A DNA stretch of 64,000 bases from Punica granatum (taxonomy: Eukaryota; Streptophyta; Magnoliopsida; Myrtales; Lythraceae). Under the pieces are notes generated by a model. That model saw only the letters and a list, made by a program, of their open reading frames with translations, did no database searches and was not told where the DNA came from. The stretch lies in NCBI RefSeq assembly GCF_007655135.1, contig NC_045128.1:30598811-30662810 (forward strand), written 5' to 3'. Made by a program: the position numbers and the translations under genes. Shown here one piece after another: positions 30,692 through 42,799 of this stretch (the first letter of the stretch is position 1; every line of letters starts with the position of its first letter).

Positions 30692-33600
30692 TTAGCAGAT
30701 TGGAAGAGGAGCACCATTCCAATCCCTCAAGCATTCCAGCAGGGGATCTATCAACTTCCCCTCGCAGATCGCCTTGAACACCATGTCGAAGTCCTCCCCA
30801 GGGGAACGGGCCTTCTCCCCGGTGAGCATGCTGGTCCCTAGCTCCTCCCTCATGAGCCGGTACAACGGGTACGACCTGCACTCCTTGATCCTGTTCGGGA
30901 TCGCCGAGGTCCCGCTCTCAAACTGGGCCCGTGCAGCCTCCACTTCCTTCGGGAGGACCGCTCTCAGCTCCTCTTCGAACGACCCGATCTTCTGGAAGAT
31001 TGAGGTCCCTAGGCTCCTCTCAGCCTCGCCATTGGCCATCGCGTGCTCCACCAGGACCTGCCTCAAGTTCTGCATAAGCGGGTAGGTCACGCTGCAGGGG
31101 TCGTCGATGTATGTGAACACGTGCTCCCGGTCGACTGCCCTGATGAGGTCCTTCTCGGAGAACCTCGAGTTGTGGAGCTCCCCGTTTAATCCAACGGTCA
31201 GGATCTTCCGGGCCACCTGCGTCACGGTGTTCTTGACCGTAGCCTTGAGGTTCTCCTCCAAGTGCCTCAAGTCAATGGATTGGCACAGTGCAATAAGGTA
31301 AGTTGAGGACATGAGTTTCAGTATGTCCACAGCTTCCGCTGTCTTTCTTGATGAGATTAGGCCTAATGAGTTCACGTCCTGGTTGTGTTGCTCTGCGCTT
31401 TGGACGTGATTCGTCACGGGGTTAGCTAGGAACTGCAGCTCCGAGCAGTATGAGGCCATCGCGATCTCCGCGCCCTTGAAGCCATAGTCAAGGCTCGGGT
31501 TCCGGCCCCCAGAGAGGTTAGAGGGCAGCCCATTGTTATAGAAGTCATTAACCAGCTCGGAGAACTGGGCAAACATCAGCTTCCCGATTGCAGCGATGGC
31601 TAGCCTAGTATTGTCCATTGAGACCCCGATCGGTGTTCCCTGGAAATTTCCCCCGTGGAGGGCCTTGTTCCTCGAGACATCGATCAACGGGTTGTCATTC
31701 ACCGAGTTTATCTCCCGCTCGATCATTTTAGTCGCGCACCGGATCACTTCGATCTGGGGCCCGAGCCACTGGGGAGACGTCCTCAGGGCGTATCTGTCCT
31801 GTTTGGGCTTCTGGAGAGGGTCCATTTCATGGAGCTTCTGGGCTGCCTTTACGTAGGAGCTTCCATCCAGGATGTGCTCCATTATGGCCGCAGCCTCGAT
31901 CTGGCCCGGGTGGTGCTTCAACTTGTGGGTCAAGTGGTCCGTGAACTCGGGCTTCCCCTGCATAACCTCTGCGAAGATCGCAGACAGGACTTCCGAGAGG
32001 ACAGCCAGAACATTTGCCTCAAAGAGCACCATCGAGGCCAGGCCTGATCCGACCGCCGTCCCGTTCACCAATGCTAGGCCCTCCTTGGGCTGCAGCTCAA
32101 AGAACCCGCTCTCAATCCCTGCCAACTGGAAGGCCTTGGCCCCGTCGAGGATCTCCCCGTCCGGGCCGGTTGCCCTGGAATTGGGCCTTCCGGTCAACAG
32201 GCCCGCGATGTATGACAAGGGGACTAGGTCGCCCGAGGCAGTGATTGTCCCCCTAAGCGGCAGGCACGGGGTGACATTATTGTTGAGCAGCTTCGCAATG
32301 GCCTCCAGGATCTCGAACCGGATCCCTGAGTAGCCCTGCAGGAGGGTGTTGATCCTCACCAACATTGCTGCCCTTGTGGCCGAGCGAGACAGCGTGTGGC
32401 ACGTTTCGGCTCCGTTTCCGAAGATACCGGAATTCAAGAACCTGGACGGGGGAATTTTCATAAAACATTAGAATCATAATTCCAAACATAATATTAGTAA
32501 TCGCAATTTTCTTTTACCGTACAGTTCAGTTATGAACTTATCATACCATCATCGACAAAAAAAAGGCCCAATTATGGCCCAAACTGGGGCGGAACCAATG
32601 CCATTTAATTATGAGATGTACTGACCAAAAATAACACCTAGGGTTCACTGTTTTTTTTTTTAACTTGATTGGACGGCTAACTGTTTTTTCCCCCTCTAAA
32701 GAAATTATTTATGAATGAGATTTCCATTTTAATTCATTAAGGACTATCATCTTCAAGTTGTTGTGGTGGTCGGTCCAAATAATTTAATAAAGTCATAAGT
32801 TTAAGTGGCTATGGTGCTTTCTGGGCACGGTTGACAAAAAGCCCTACTCGAAGGCCATGTGAGATGTGGGTGACACTTTAAAATTTGAATGGTTCTCAAC
32901 AATATTTAGGGCCCGTTTGGATTTCGAGTTCAGTGATTTTAACTTTAACTTTAACTCAACACACTATATAGTAAAAATACACATTTTCCAATTCAAAAAT
33001 TAATTTTAACTTTAACTCAACACACTACACAACAAAAACACACGTTTCCCAAGTCAAATTTATAAATCACATCTTATTTGTCATTTTCCATAATCAAAAT
33101 CAAAATCAAAATCAAAATAACTTTAACTCTGAATTCAAACGACTCCTTGTATATGCTCAAGCACACAAAAGTCTCATAGACGCCACATGATCGGTCGGAA
33201 TAAAACAGTCCAATCCGTAATTATGGTGAAAATGCCATCAATATTGCAATGGTGCTCCCGAAAGTGTAGTGCTGTTGTCGATTATATCCATGAATAGTGG
33301 AGACAATTTCTTTTTTTTTTTTTTTTCGGTGGAACCGTGAAGACAATTTACAAAAGAAAAGTGAGCGTCCGTATGTTTATTATGACGAGCCTTGCATATA
33401 TATTCAGTCTTTCATACAGAAAGCTCATTAACCTATTTACCTGAAAAGGTCATATCAATGTAGAAATAGATTTTAATTGATGTCAATTAACGACGTTACT
33501 TGCACGCTTACCCATCATTCTTCTTCCATTTTTTAAAAATAAATATTTAAACCGACTGCCATTTAATTCAATCACAAGGAACTTATACCATGTCGGTGTT

Positions 33601-35274
33601 ACTGCAGGAGCATATATTATTTTTTGTCTTCTTATTGTATTTTCCATTGAAATTTACTTTGGTAAACATATAATATACATATATATATATATATAATTAC
33701 CCAAATATATATTTATATATATTATTGTCAAGAAAAGATAAATTAATATTCAAACTTCAGGAGTCCATTTAGCCCTTTTACCCATTCCAATGATTTTATT
33801 TTCTAAATATTGATTTGGGTAGGTGAGAAAGGATAGTGAACAAAAGATAATTTAACAAATTTATTTCATTTTATTTTTATTGTTTTCTGATAAACTACCA
33901 GTGGATCGTTTTGTCTGCGACCAGTTGAATCCCGATGTCAGAGCATCACCAATTAAAAATAAAGCATGTCATTAAATTAAAACTAATTTAATTCCCCTTT
34001 TTTTGTGCATTAAAGATGAGCCAACTGCATAATTCAATAATTTATCCCAAAAAACCTGCATAATCCAATTTTCTGGTTTCAGTAAAATTTTGGATTTTTC
34101 TTCGTAAAGGAGGTTCATATTTGACAATATTTCTCCATAATATAATATCTATATGTTTGTATATATTAGAATGACGAGATATGATCGTACTAAATTCATG
34201 AGTTTTCCTTATAATAAAAAAAATTAGGAGATATGATTCGACTTTTCGATCGAGCCATTAAAAAGCCTATGCAAGAATATCTTTGATAATTAATAAGGTT
34301 AGAGATGAGGATACGATCCGACTTTTCGGTCGAGCCATTAAAAAGCCTATGCAAGAATATCTTTGATAATTAATAAGGTTAGAGATGAGGACTGAGATAT
34401 GGATTCATTTTTTTTTTCCTCTCTCTCTCTCTCGCATTAAAGAAGAGCCGGCCGAAAAGTAAAATCTTATACAGGGCCGGGGTTCACGAATGTTGAGTTT
34501 TCCTTCCATAAAGGGGTACAGTTGGATAGGGTTACAACGGGAAGGTACCACATGCAACTTTTCGGCCAAACCATTAAAAGCTTATCATGCATGAAAATCT
34601 TCGATAATTAATAAGGACAGATAAAAAAATAAGTCATATATATATATATACATACATATATAATTCCTATCGAATTTTGAGGACCAAACAAGGAAGTCAT
34701 AACATCTTTGTATGAATTGTCGGGAGCGTCTTAAAGGGAATATCAGTATCAGTATATTAAAATCTTTCAACTTAGGGAAGTGGCAGATCACTAAGAATCT
34801 AACTACCCACCGAGGCTGAACGAATTCGATCTCATCGTACAAACAAAAGGAAGAAATATAACAGACATACCTTATGAGCTCCTTTTGTAGGGCTCCTCCT
34901 TGCTTGGTCCTCCTGTGCGAGGTTGCGCCGAACCCGGTAGTCACACCGTAGCTGTCGGTGCCCTTGTTCAGGCTCTCCATGACCCAGTTGCTGCTGGCCT
35001 CGACGCCTGGTCGGGCTTCCTCCGAAAGCCCAACATTTACCACACGGCACGCCGCAGCTGCCACTTGGGCGACCGTCAGGGTCTCACCACCAAGCTGGAC
35101 TGCCGGCCTCCGGTACTCCTCCACCATCTGCTTGACCTCATCGAGGTGGCTGCCCATCAGCGACTTGGCCGCAGATGCCCAGTTCAGCGGGTCACCGCTG
35201 GCTGCAGGAGAGGTGCATAAGCCGGCCAGCGGGCCGTCTCCGGTGCATTCCATGCGGGACGTCTCCATATACAT
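30692..35274 (-). CDS. PAL: Phenylalanine ammonia-lyase
   Basis: Converts L-phenylalanine to trans-cinnamate and ammonia, the first step of phenylpropanoid metabolism; a cytosolic homotetramer. Exon 1 is 35274-34871 and exon 2 is 32441-30692, 717 residues in all, the usual length. The intron (32442-34870, 2,429 bp) has GT-AG ends and splits an Arg codon (residue 135, ELI-R-FLN), the position conserved in plant PAL genes. The MIO-forming Ala-Ser-Gly is at 203-205 within [17 protein letters not shown], the lid tyrosine is Tyr109 in [13 protein letters not shown], and the C-terminus ends PIC. ATG 35274 is chosen as the first in frame; a second ATG two codons later is possible. No stops or frameshifts. 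Tyr-ammonia-lyase activity is not predicted. Confidence 0.97.
32909..33146. mobile_element. MITE, GGGCCCGTTTGG family, copy 2, in PAL intron
   Basis: 238 bp, starting GGGCCCGTTTGGATTTCGAG and ending GAATTCAAACGACTCC. The core TTTAACTTTAACTCAACACA is present twice. It is reverse-oriented relative to the copy at 6686. It lies wholly inside the PAL intron. Confidence 0.72.
34236..34395. repeat. 80-bp tandem duplication in PAL intron
   Basis: Two consecutive units 80 bp apart, sharing ACTTTTCG, GAGCCATTAAAAAGCC and GATAATTAATAAGGTTAGAG, and differing at only a few positions. A third, older relative is at about 34557-34616. Confidence 0.88.
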
Positions 35275-35557
35275 CCTCGGTTGACAAGAGATCAATAAGG
35301 CGATGCCAAGAATCTAAAGGAGGATCAAAACTGTGTAATGAGGGGTGCACTTGGGCAACACGGAGAGATTCTTTGAAGTGAAAGCACGTACGTAGATGAG
35401 AAGGATGTCGAGAGATCCCGTGCTCGAGTCAGAAAGGATATATATTCGTACAATTGATGACAGTAATTATAAGTGTATTTCGGGTGCAATAGGAAAAAAT
35501 TTCATGCAAAGGAGGAGGAATAATTTTTCCTGATTTCAGTGAACGCGAAAATTGCTT

Positions 35558-35566
35558 CCTTAAATA
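35558..35566 (-). promoter_or_regulatory. Candidate TATA box of PAL
   Basis: TATTTAAGG on the minus strand, about 285 bases before the start codon, allowing a 5' leader near 250 bases. Farther upstream the minus strand has CACCCACC (about 35697-35704) and CAACTAACCC (about 35611-35620), which resemble MYB/AC elements of PAL promoters. These are weak, position-based inferences. Confidence 0.45.
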
Positions 35567-35929
35567 GAACGCCCCCCCCTCCGCCATTGAGTGCTGGGCA
35601 GGTTAGGCCGATGGGTTAGTTGAAAATCGGAAGTGGCCGTCCGATCTTGTTCGTGGCAACGAACGGGTCTTATCTAGCCACGCGTCGTGCATGTGGTGGG
35701 TGACACTCGGTCTGTGGTGGACCCGGACTTTTTTGTTCTTATTATTATTTTTATTATTAATTTTAAATCGTCAAAGTTTGTAGTGGGGAGGGGGGTTGGT
35801 GAGGGGGGAACGGAAGCAAAGCGTCAGTTTTGTAGATAATAAAAGAGGATGTTATAGATAATATTGGGGACAATATTTTGTTGAGAAAAATGGATGATGA
35901 CAAGACGTAAACGATTAATTTCGTCTCTG

Positions 35930-36160
35930 ACTTATGTAAGTTGTATTAATCAAATTCTTGAGAAAAATATTACATTAATTTCATCTATTATAACATCAAT
36001 TTCGTTCCTGATCACAACAATTTCGTCCTTGGACACATTAATTTTGTCCTTGATCACATCAATTTCATCATTGTTATATCAATTTAGTACTTCCGCTTAG
36101 TCACATCAATTTAGTTTTTCATTTATCATATCATTTTGGTCTTTATCCACATCAATTCTT
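35930..36160. repeat. Degenerate ~24-bp tandem repeat
   Basis: Successive copies of a phrase like CACATCAATTTCGTCCTTGA, at least seven in about 230 bp, diverged. No coding sequence accompanies it. Confidence 0.75.
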
Positions 36161-36289
36161 TTCATAAAAAATGTCCATTTGGTCTTCTCCTTCTTTGTAC
36201 TACTCTATTCTCTGAGCCGACTTTGGAGTATCTGTTCTCATGATTCAAAGCCTATAGTTCAAAATCATAGAATGGTGGGTAAAGAAAGA

Positions 36290-37150
36290 AAAAACAGTTG
36301 TTAAGGAAGAAGTAGTTAAGTTGAGGGAAATTGGTTTCGTTAAAGATGTAAGATTCCACACGTGGATAGCCAACACGGTATCATTTTGAAAATCTAACGG
36401 GAAATGGAGAATGTACGTAGACTATACGGACTTGAATAAAGCTTGCCCAAAAGATGCCTACCCATTGCCCAGGATTGACCAACTTGTAGATTCGGCTGTT
36501 GGGAATGAGTTGTTGAGTATTATGGATGCCTACTCTGGTTACAACTAGATCCGCATGCACAAAAGCGACGAAGTTCATAATGCCTTCTATGCAAGGATGA
36601 TGTTTATTGCTACAAAGTAATGCCATTTGGCATCAAAAAACGCATGAGCAACATATCAGCGACTTGTTAATAAAATGTTCGACAAACAGCTTGGGAAGAA
36701 CGTGGAAGCTTATGTCGACAACAAGATAGTTAAAGGATTACTTGTGATGAGTTCCTACTCTATGAAAGCCAAAAGCAGGGGAAATGTTGGCTATCTACTT
36801 GGCAGAAGGCGGGAAGTATCTGTTTGTGTATTTTATGAGTAAGGTGTTGAATCATTCAGAAGCTGACTACCCCCAAATTGAGCAACTTGCCTTCGCTTTG
36901 GTGGTCGTAGCGAGGAAGCTACGCCCTTATTTTCATAGTCATCAGATTCTGGTCCTAATGGATTAGCCACTAGGTCGAATTCCGAGGAAAAAAGAGGGTT
37001 CCAGCCGAATCACACAGTGTGGTATTGAGCTGATAGAGTTCAGTATTGATTATACAGCTCAAACAGTGATTAAAGGGCAAGCTCTCGCCAACTTTATAGC
37101 AGAAATGACAAGGCGACCCGATACTCCTTTGCCTCAGCAACCTAGGTGAA
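36290..37150 (+). mobile_element. Ty3/gypsy pol fragment, decayed
   Basis: Translations in broken frames give the gypsy reverse transcriptase blocks KSNGKWRMYVDYTDLNKACP, KDAYPLPRIDQLVDS and IMDAYSGY, then YQRLVNKMF and VEAYVDN. About 36784-36966 gives RNase H (FVYFMSKVLNHSEADYPQIE, then ALVVVARKLRPYFHSH), followed by IKGQALANFIAEM. The stretch between RT and RNase H is deleted, and stops are frequent. Gag, protease, integrase and LTRs were not found, so it is an internal relic. Confidence 0.85.
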
Positions 37151-37534
37151 GGGTTCAAGTTTCTTGGAAAACTTCCTAGTTGTTTTTGAACTTGATACTC
37201 TAACTATAGACTTGCGAATGAGTGGTGTTCCTCTGAAACTTCAATGGGATTGTGATGACGAGCCCAGATCTCCAAGTCTAAATGTAATTATGGCTCAAAT
37301 TGGACATTCTGCTGTGTGGTTCGGGCCCATATGGTTACTCCCATGGGGGTTGCTACGCTGCTTAGCCCTTGACCCCGTTTACCTGTTAAAAAAAAAAACC
37401 TTTTATCATCATTTGGTAATAGTATGAAGCTCGATTAATTGCAATAATGGTATACATACTTTAACGTATTCAATAACAATTTCCATACTGTATTTACCCG
37501 AAAAAATGAAAAAAAGTTCTATACGTGAAAAAAT
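37151..37534. other. Intergenic, unassigned
   Basis: Continues from the gypsy relic. A short frame at 37146-37427 shows no family features. Nothing else is supported. Confidence 0.4.
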
Positions 37535-37711
37535 ATTGGTTGAATATTACCAATCCAAACACATACATTTTGGATGAGTAACAACCAATCAAAATATTTA
37601 TAAGTGGAAATTCGTGGATCCGTTGTGGGAACACTTTCTCATTTTCAGGCATTCTAATTCAATGTTACACAGTCAAATGGCTTAGTAATACTCAGCCAAA
37701 TATTTGCTCAT
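37535..37711. mobile_element. Palindromic MITE-like element
   Basis: The left part (TTGAATATTACCAATCC, then GATGAGTAAC) is an imperfect inverted partner of the right part (GGCTTAGTAATACTCAGCC, then AAATATTTGCTCATG). It resembles the palindrome at 14238-14403. Boundaries are approximate. Confidence 0.42.
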
Positions 37712-38479
37712 GCTACAGGATATTATTCTTCATGGCATTTATATTTCCTTGCTTATATTTCAATGTGTGTAAGTTATTTTTTTGGGTGAATTTTCCATTG
37801 GGTGAATAATGTATTATAAGTTTTAAAACTTATAATAAAAAATTATTAATCGACAAAAAGAAAAATAGTTACCTATAGATGTACAGTAATCCAAAATTCA
37901 AATTAATTAAGACACAGGACCAAGTCAAACATCATGATCTTGTCAGAATCCCTAAACAATTCCCCCTCAGAGGTTATACATCAGCTTGTATAAGTATGAA
38001 CAACTTTTACCAATCAAAAAAAAAAAGTATGAACAACTTTTTCTTATAGTATTTTGAAGTCCAACGAGATCCCATTAATTTAAGTTCGAAATAATGAATA
38101 AAGCTTTATTAATTGTGAATTTTTTTCATTCAAAAAACTCGATTCTAAAATCTTATTTAAACAAAAAGAAAAAAGAGAAAAAATGTAAATTTACCTGAAT
38201 CAACCTGCATTAGATAACGTACTAAAATTGGAGATGATGCTTCTGCGTAGGATCCTCACATTGATTAGTTCCAGTCAAACCAATAAACTTGTATATAGAA
38301 TTAAAGACACCTATTATAAGCTTGTTTAAAGAATTAGTTAGTTAATCTACCGAAAAAAATAATTAGTTAATTAAGTAGCAAATTGACTTCTTCCGCTGCC
38401 ACAAATTAAATGTTCATGGAGTCCCGTGAGGAGCAAAATTAAACACGAACTGCACCTTAATTTTTCCAGCCTAATAAAA
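37712..38479. other. AT-rich intergenic
   Basis: No coding sequence, RNA gene or clear repeat recognised. Confidence 0.5.
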
Positions 38480-38620
38480 GAAGAACAAAAGCTAAATAAA
38501 AAGGTACAAAAATCTCACTAATGAGGATAGAATCCGAAATCTCAGAATTCCTAAACAACGACTTGTGCCACTACAACAAAGCATCTTCCTCAATTGTATC
38601 ATAATTTGAGGGATTTGGCC
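38480..38620 (-). mobile_element. SINE-like remnant
   Basis: On the minus strand, TGTAGTGGCACAAGTCG (box A-like) is followed about 30 bases later by GATTTCGGATTCTATCC (box B-like), as in plant tRNA-derived SINEs. No target duplication was found. Confidence 0.42.
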
Positions 38621-38717
38621 CGAATGTCTTAACATGCATTATATTTCTTAAAAGTCATCTAGGTTCAGTCGATTCATTGGGATAAGACCGCATGAATTTA
38701 TTCCTCTTTTATTCATC

Positions 38718-38747
38718 ACTAGCAGCGTCGCCGCGCATTCCTGCGGG
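38718..38747 (-). mobile_element. Possible Helitron 3' terminus
   Basis: On the minus strand, the GC-rich imperfect stem CCCGCAGGAATGCGCGG is followed by CGACGCTG and CTAG-T. Layout as at 23790. No body or 5' end was traced. Confidence 0.33.
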
Positions 38748-39509
38748 TTAAAAATCTTTCTTCAATTTTTTTGATTCATTATAATAGTTTGTGTAATAAT
38801 CAATATAGTGTATAACTAAAAATAATAATAAAACTACTTTTTGGTAAAAATTACGAACTCTCTATTAATAGTAAATAGTCTATTTTTTTCAAAAGATGGT
38901 ATCATGTTATCATATATGATATAATTTTTCTTTTTATTTCATGAAGTGTGTTTTGAATTTGTTAGATGGGTTGATCCTTGAATATAAAGTTTATAGGTTT
39001 GCTCTTAAATGGATAGGTACGAATAAGATTTGAAGATAAGATTAAGTAATGGTAGACATGATGAAAAATGAAAATATTTGTATTTTATAAATTTATAAAA
39101 ATTAATTTACAACGAAATTAATTTTTATCATTGGGTTTACATAGATAAAGAAAAAAAAAAGGTTTGTTTGACAATTGCACCTCGTAGATTTCGAGCTTTG
39201 TTTTAGATATCAAAGTCAACAATTACTATTAGGTGTACAATGAAATCGCAAAACATGCTAGGGTTTTGGGACCGTTTCCTTTCTAAGGTGAACAAATGAA
39301 GTCGCATAACATGCTCAATCGATATCGTTGAAAAATACATAATATTATAGTAGGGAAGCCCTGCGCCCTGTACCGAAAGATCCTCCTTAAAGGAAAGAGA
39401 GTACCAAGGAAATGTTTCGAAGGAGAGATATATGATGGGACTACTTGAGCTAGTCACTACGTTTCGAAGACAGGAAATGTATGAAATTTGTAAATGACCC
39501 AAATGACTT

Positions 39510-40125
39510 ATTCGAAAATGTTTATTCAGTTTTATAAGCTTTATCTTGGACTTTTTGGTCCTATAATATTTGCTCCGCAGGATACTTTTAGTGCTATTCA
39601 TAATCACTCGTTACAGCATTGCTAATGTGGACTTAATAGTATTTTCAAAATTGTCCTAGCCGACCGTTAATCGTCCACTTCACAATTTTTTATTGGCTAA
39701 AAATTTTAAAAATAAAAATAATTTAAAAAATAGAAGGGGGGCGCTCGGGAAGGGTTGGGCATAAGGGGAGCCCAACTTCGATCCGGTCGCTCCACCCCTC
39801 TATCTCTCTCAGTTGACAGAGGAAGAGAGGGAAAATCAATGGCGGCTCCCCTTCAAGTCACCCCTCCCTTCCCACTGGGTCACTTGATTTTTTAATTTTC
39901 AATCAATAAAAAATTACCACGTTGGCAATTAAAGGCTAGCTAGGACAATTTTCATGGTATGAAGTCCACAATAGCAGTGAAGTAATGGCCAGTTAAGAAT
40001 AGAACCAAGAGTGTTATACATTGTAAACATTATAAGACTGAAAATTTTAAAATAGAACTTATAGGACTGAAATTGAAAAGAAATTCAAATTTATAGGAAT
40101 TTTACTGGGTAGCTCTATTTTATAT
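39510..40125. mobile_element. Long-TIR inverted-repeat element (Mutator-like)
   Basis: The left arm (about 39560-39715: CTAATGTGGACTTAATAG, AAAATTGTCCTAGCCGACC, CAATTTTTTATTGGCTAAAA) is matched by the reverse complement of about 39885-40040. Between the arms lies a GC-rich core (39735-39880). Long TIRs around a GC-rich centre parallel 13879-14747. Ends and target duplication are not precisely placed. Confidence 0.5.
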
Positions 40126-40317
40126 TCTAGTCTCGTGCGTTCACTCTCCGTGAGCAAGTAATTCATGTTCAAAGTAACACAAGATATGATATGATTTGAA
40201 GTCCGCCTGTTTGGGGGGCCAAGTGGGTGGGTTTTCCCTGCTAGTAGCCCCCACCATTTCCTTTTTAAAATTTTATGTAACTTATGTAATTTTTATTTTT
40301 AAAAATTCCCGTTATAT

Positions 40318-41085
40318 TTTTGCATTTTCAAATCCAATCCGAAAAAGTACAACGTAATTCAATCGATTCATTATGTTAAAAGATCCAATCATAAGATCGA
40401 TGCATTACTTTGTTTAAGGGCCCGTTTGGTTTCGGAGTTTGATTTTAATTTTGATTCTGATTGTGAAAAAGAACGAATGAGATGGTATTATAAATTTGAT
40501 TTGGAAAACGTGTATTTTTGTTGTGTAGTGGGTAGAGTTAAAATCAAAATCATGATTCTAAAATCAGACTATGAAAACAAACGCAGCCTTAGTGATTTCA
40601 TATACGACCTTAATAAAATTTCACATAATTCGGTTAACGTGTTATGCCAAATAATCCGACCGTTATGTCAAAAAAGTACGTCTTTTTAGTGTTTTCAAAT
40701 CTTACCCGAATAAGGTACTACATAATACGATCGATGTGTACGCCAAATGATCTGTCATAATCTTTTTTTTTTCATTTTTTGTAATTTTCCCTTTCTAAAA
40801 TCCCTTCCCCCTTAGTGTTTTCAAATCCAAGTCGAATAAGGTACCACATAATCCGATCATGCATTATACAAAAGATCCAATCGTAAGGTCGACTCTACGC
40901 CTTTTTAGGTTTGCAGATCCAGTCCCAATAAGGTTCCATGCCATTCGATCGATGCATTACAACAAATGATTTGATCGTTAAGTCAAAAAGTTACGTATTT
41001 TTAGTGTTTTCAAATATGACATGAATAAGGTTCCACGTAATATAGTCGATGCGTTATGTCAAATAATTCGATAATTATTGTAGGA
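40318..41085. repeat. ~95-bp tandem repeat array, diverged
   Basis: Five to six copies of a unit with TTTTTAGTGTTTTCAAATC, AATAAGGTACCACATAAT, CGATCGATGCATTA and AAATGATCCGATCGTTA-type phrases; starts near 40318, 40683, 40812, 40902 and 40998. A MITE (40418-40588) and a T-rich stretch (about 40760-40810) interrupt it. Confidence 0.75.
40418..40588. mobile_element. MITE, GGGCCCGTTTGG family, copy 3
   Basis: 171 bp, starting GGGCCCGTTTGGTTTCGGAG and ending CAAACGCAGCC. A possible TTA duplication flanks it, which would fit PIF/Harbinger (Tourist-like) elements. It is inserted inside the 95-bp tandem array. Confidence 0.7.
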
Positions 41086-41656
41086 TTATTTCCAAAAAAT
41101 ACTTTTACCCCAACTTTTATTTAGAAAAATTAAAAGAAATTTCGTACTAGAAGTACTAGATATATAAATTACGATATATGTAATATTCTTTTTCAAATTT
41201 TAGTTTGTGAGTGCGAAACATTTGCTCTCTCCTTTTTTTTTCTTCTTTTATTTAATATTTATAATCTTGGCTCGATAAGGTAGTGGTGTAACCTAATTAA
41301 TCTATCGGGTCAAATGACCTATCATCATGATTGACCAGTTATTCCTAAAGAATATAATGTCTTGTCATGCCATGCGTTTACATCCATATGATATACAAGA
41401 TTTTCTCATTTTTTCCAATCACTATAAAATTTTACATTGTACGTTTTACTCTATTCTCTCTATCTATTTTACATTTTTCTAAAGCGTTATACATATATCA
41501 TATATTTTATTTTTAATATTTATTCACAGATACAGACTTTGTTTGTCTATATTGCATCTTTCTTAAGAAATTATATTAATTAAACACATATTTTTTCCGA
41601 TGAACTCAGTAGTGCTCTTCTTATTAATAGACTAAACACACATACCTTTTGAATTA
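41086..41656. other. AT-rich intergenic
   Basis: No gene or defined repeat recognised. Confidence 0.5.
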
Positions 41657-41974
41657 CAGGTAATACTTAACTTAACTTAACTTTATTTTTTCCTCAATTT
41701 GACAACACAGTCATTACTTTTTTATCTTTTTTTTTCAAATTTTCTCTCATATTCTTTCTTATCTATTATTTAAAATATTTTTATACTAAATTCTCTTAAC
41801 TATTCAACATTTTTTCCTCAATTTCAACATTTTTTTCCCAATTCAACAACATAATCATTACTTTTTTACCTTCTTCTTCAAATTTACGTATATACTTTTT
41901 TCCAACTACTTTTGTCTTCATCTTCTCAAATTAAACTAAATAAAATTAAGTTAAACTTAACTTCGTTACCAAAC
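41657..41974. mobile_element. MITE, GTTTGGTAAC family, copy 1
   Basis: Ends with CTTCGTTACCAAAC. The interior is T-rich with repeated CAATTCAACAACA / CATTACTTTTT phrases. It aligns along its length with 47747-48078. The left terminus is decayed. Confidence 0.6.
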
Positions 41975-42583
41975 ACTATGTAAATATCTCTCTTGCACAT
42001 TATGGCTAAAAGAGAAGGTTCGAGTTATTTCGATTACTTTTAAGTGAGCCAACAATAACATGAAATAAAAATAAAGAACATCACGATATCTTAAATCCGA
42101 GAATATAGAGCGTCGAGAGAATATATAGTAATCACGTAGAACGTCATAGATGTGCCTCTGTCTCAGTCCTAATTTTGAATATGGTTAACAGAAAGGAATA
42201 TGAAGAAAACTGATGCAATTCATTGTGAACGAGAGAATTTAGATGGATGATGATAGATATATATATATATATATATATATATCAGTAATAATATGCGAGT
42301 ATTAATTATAATAGATGAAGTCTGGGTATATATGAAAGTAAATTTAGTGCAACATGTAAGTCGACCTTAGCAAGTACGATGTTCTTGCTTGCACAAAGAA
42401 AAACAAAATGAGGACAGATGATATTATATACGAAGGCGCCAGTTTAATTAAGGAAATGCTTGTATTGGACTGGTCGAACCCTAGAGGATCGATTCTCAAC
42501 CAGCACCACTGTGACACTGTCTACCTTAACATGAAGTTGAAAATTTAGTACTTTTTAAATCGATACATGTATGCATTAACATG

Positions 42584-42584
<1 letters not shown>
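41975..42584. other. AT-rich intergenic with (AT)n
   Basis: Contains an (AT)n tract at 42258-42282. No coding sequence recognised. Confidence 0.5.

Positions 42585-42615
<31 letters not shown>
42585..42615. repeat. (TA)n microsatellite
   Basis: About 15 TA repeats, followed by three ATGT repeats. Confidence 0.9.
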
Positions 42616-42626
<11 letters not shown>

Positions 42627-42799
42627 AGTACTAGTTTTCTTGACCCCGTGTGGCACAGAATTTTACTACAAATAAATTGTATCTACATACATACTCAAAC
42701 AATAGTGCCGAGTTTTAAGGATAGTTTTGTAAGTATCGTAAGTTTTGAGGATATATTAAAATTAAAATATTTCATGTTGAAATATATTTACGCATATAT

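Noticed and set aside
31655..32333. Plus-strand frames of 130-153 codons across PAL exon 2
   Set aside because: Antisense shadows caused by the GC-rich PAL coding sequence.
42585..42615. Long AT microsatellites as origins or matrix-attachment sites
   Set aside because: Only simple repeats are visible; no supporting motif for a function.
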